Shown here in pieces: positions 6,072-7,251 of a stretch of 7,251 bases of DNA (its first letter is position 1; every line of letters starts with the position of its first letter). Both the position numbers and the translations under genes were made by a program. Origin of the DNA: JAFEBO01 sp044375915. GTDB lineage: Bacteria; Planctomycetota; Phycisphaerae; Phycisphaerales; UBA1924. The stretch covers positions 1 through 7,251 of the forward strand of contig JBILLU010000169.1 of the NCBI GenBank assembly GCA_044375915.1, written 5' to 3'. The notes under the pieces are model-generated. The model was not told the DNA's origin, did not search any database, and was given only the letters and a program-made list of their open reading frames with translations.

Positions 6072-6100
6072 ACCTCTCGCTCACGCGAGAGGCTCTATCA
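6072..6100 (-). repeat. Dispersed hairpin repeat, copy 3 (inverted, overlapping the GNAT stop codon)
   Basis: Read on the minus strand the unit starts TGATAGAG, and its TGA is the stop codon of the acetyltransferase gene. It then folds as CCTCTCGC, loop GTGA, GCGAGAGG (arms at 6085-6092 and 6073-6080). With copy 2, 24 bases away, it forms a larger 29-bp inverted repeat with one mismatch, lying between two convergent genes. This could act as a two-way terminator or transcript-end stabiliser, although no T-runs are present. Confidence 0.88.
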
Positions 6101-6613
6101 GAGTCGCAAGCCCAGATACAAGGTCTCGGGCTGTGGGTCGTCGTTGTACCGCGGGATGTCGATGAACCCGAGCGTTCGGTACAACGCGCATGCCGCGTCG
6201 AGTTCAGGCTCCGTGTCGAGCTTCATGAGCGTGTACCCCGCTCCGCGGGCGAACGCGATTAATTCCTCGCACAATCGCCGCCCCGCACCGAGGCCGCGAG
6301 CCTCGGGCCGTGTGTAGAGACGCTTCATCTCGCAGATGCGATCGTCCTCGCGATCGTGCGCCGCGGCGTCGATCGGGCGCAGCGCGACACACCCGATTGG
6401 TGCGTCGGTCGCATCTCGGGCAAGCAGGATGCAGCCCGCTGGCTCGGCGTATTTGCCCGGGAGCGAGCGAAGTTCTTCGTCGAGGTTCTGCTGAGCGAAC
6501 GAAGCGGCGCAGAGATACGCAATGCTCTGGGCGTACTCGCGGAACAACGCCGCCGCGAGCGGCATCTCTGTCAGCGTTGCGCGCCGTACCGAGATGTTCC
6601 TCGCCGCGCTCAC
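6098..6613 (-). CDS. GNAT-family N-acetyltransferase
   Basis: The product has 171 residues. It begins with GTG at 6613, which has GGAGG five bases upstream and overlaps the ribD stop as GTGA. The same frame stays open further upstream, but that part is an Arg/Gly-rich shadow of ribD. It belongs to the acetyl-CoA-dependent GNAT fold: SVRRAT strand start, central strand IGCVALRP (73-80), motif A CEMKRLYTRPEARGLGAG (94-111) with the R-x-x-G-x-G/A pyrophosphate loop at 106-111, then helix RRLCEELIAFARGAG, strand YTLMKLDT (127-134), motif B ALYRTLGFIDIPRYND (143-158), and C-terminal TLYLGLRL. These are the marks of small-molecule or amino-acid acetyltransferases, but the substrate cannot be read from the sequence. 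Translational coupling to ribD suggests shared expression, not necessarily a riboflavin role. The stop codon lies inside hairpin repeat copy 3. Confidence 0.9.
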   Translation of the reverse strand: MSAARNISVRRATLTEMPLAAALFREYAQSIAYLCAASFAQQNLDEELRSLPGKYAEPAGCILLARDATDAPIGCVALRPIDAAAHDREDDRICEMKRLYTRPEARGLGAGRRLCEELIAFARGAGYTLMKLDTEPELDAACALYRTLGFIDIPRYNDDPQPETLYLGLRL

Positions 6614-7251
6614 GATCGCCTCCGATACACCACCTCGAGATCGTTCTCGATGCGCTTGGCCTGCAGCAACTCGTATCGCTGTGCCATGCTGAGAGTCGGC
6701 GCAATCCGCCCTGCCGCCGCGGCTCGCGCCATCTCGTCGCCCAGCATCATCGGTGCGACGTAGACGACCAACTCGTCCACCAGGTCGGCATCCAGCATCG
6801 ACCCCAGCAGCCCGGGGCCGGACTCGACCAACACGGACGACACGCCGTGCTCGCTCGCCAGCCGTCGCAACAGAGCCGCGAGGTCCAGCCGCTCCCCGAT
6901 CGTCGGCACACCGATGACCACGGCGCCTGCTGCTGCCAGCCGTTCGCGCTTCGCGCGGGTGATCTCTCCGTTCGCCAGTTCCGCCGAACACGCGACGACT
7001 GTCTTCAGCGAGTGTGCCGTCGTCACCAGCTTCGCCGTCTCGGGCATGTCAAGGTCCGTGTCCGCCACCACGCGGATCGCCGCCCGCCGCACGCGGCGAA
7101 CGTCCCGTGCCGTCAACATCGGATCATCCGCGAGCACGGTGCCCATCCCCGTCAGCACCGCGTCCACCCGAGCCCGCAGCCGGTGCACCCGCTTGCGCGA
7201 GCGATCGCCGCTGATCCACTTGCTCTCACCATTCCGCGTCGCGACCCGCCC
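6610..7251 (-). CDS. ribD: RibD reductase domain (riboflavin biosynthesis), 5' end missing
   Basis: The frame is open from the right edge to TGA at 6612-6610: 213 residues visible, with the N-terminus outside the window. The visible part begins GRVATRNGESKWISGDRSR, matching the start of the 5-amino-6-(5-phosphoribosylamino)uracil reductase domain, which reduces the ribosylamino sugar with NADPH. It continues with HRLRARVDAVLTGMGTVLADDP and LTAR (nucleotide and substrate site), IRVVADTDLDMP, then SSVLVESGPGLLGSMLDADLVDELVVYVAPMMLG, the usual C-terminal signature. In bifunctional RibD a zinc-dependent deaminase domain of about 145 residues comes first; whether this gene has it cannot be seen, so a stand-alone reductase remains possible. 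The GTG at 7188 is internal to the conserved domain and is not the start. The gene overlaps the following GNAT gene by four bases. Confidence 0.92.
   Translation of the reverse strand, partial: GRVATRNGESKWISGDRSRKRVHRLRARVDAVLTGMGTVLADDPMLTARDVRRVRRAAIRVVADTDLDMPETAKLVTTAHSLKTVVACSAELANGEITRAKRERLAAAGAVVIGVPTIGERLDLAALLRRLASEHGVSSVLVESGPGLLGSMLDADLVDELVVYVAPMMLGDEMARAAAAGRIAPTLSMAQRYELLQAKRIENDLEVVYRRRS

Noticed and set aside
4157..6073. 638-codon minus-strand open frame opposite hutU
   Set aside because: It is antisense to a clearly conserved hutU, is rich in Val/Asp/Gly/Ala runs as expected from C-ending codons read backwards, and its first residues (LAYARGS) come from the hairpin repeat.
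6614..6991. N-terminal 126-codon extension of the GNAT frame
   Set aside because: It lies opposite no gap but inside ribD in another frame, has Arg/Gly-rich low-complexity sequence, and the GTG at 6613 has a strong GGAGG site at the right distance.

Overview
The window is GC-rich bacterial chromosome (roughly two thirds GC by eye, strong preference for G or C at third codon positions). It holds six protein-coding genes, two of them cut by the window edges, and no RNA gene, insertion sequence, CRISPR array or phage gene. A planctomycete, possibly of the Phycisphaerae, is the best guess. The grounds are a secreted HEAT-repeat protein, a regulator that puts an excisionase/BldC-like helix-turn-helix in front of a receiver domain, and the general base and codon style. 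No marker gene settles this, so it remains an inference.

Layout. Positions 1-1299 (minus) encode the first 433 residues of an exported helical-repeat protein that runs off the left edge. Positions 1300-1899 are a 600-base divergent intergenic region. It contains a good sigma70-type promoter reading left, an inverted repeat just upstream of its -35 box, a G-rich leader able to form a quadruplex, and weaker signals reading right. Positions 1900-2478 (plus) encode the HTH-receiver regulator, closed by a textbook intrinsic terminator at 2514-2538. Positions 2627-4156 and 4310-6016 (plus) are hutH and hutU, the first two enzymes of histidine degradation: histidine to urocanate plus ammonia, then urocanate to imidazolonepropionate. 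Neither hutI nor a later-step gene is in the window. Positions 6613-6098 and 7251-6610 (minus) are a GNAT acetyltransferase and the reductase domain of RibD (riboflavin synthesis). They overlap by four bases as GTGA, so they are probably one transcript with ribD first.

The structure that genes do not explain is a short dispersed hairpin repeat present three times: once between hutH and hutU, and twice as a facing pair between the convergent ends of hutU and the GNAT gene. The three copies keep an 8-bp stem and a GNRA-type loop (GTAA or GTGA). One base pair changes on both sides together between copies, which suggests that folding is conserved. Other points worth checking are a TAnnnT box exactly eight bases before the ATG of both hut genes (possible leaderless mRNAs), a non-standard active-site loop in HutH, and a replaced acidic-pocket residue in the receiver domain. 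I found no clearly new multi-gene system. The repeat family and the unusual regulator are the best leads.
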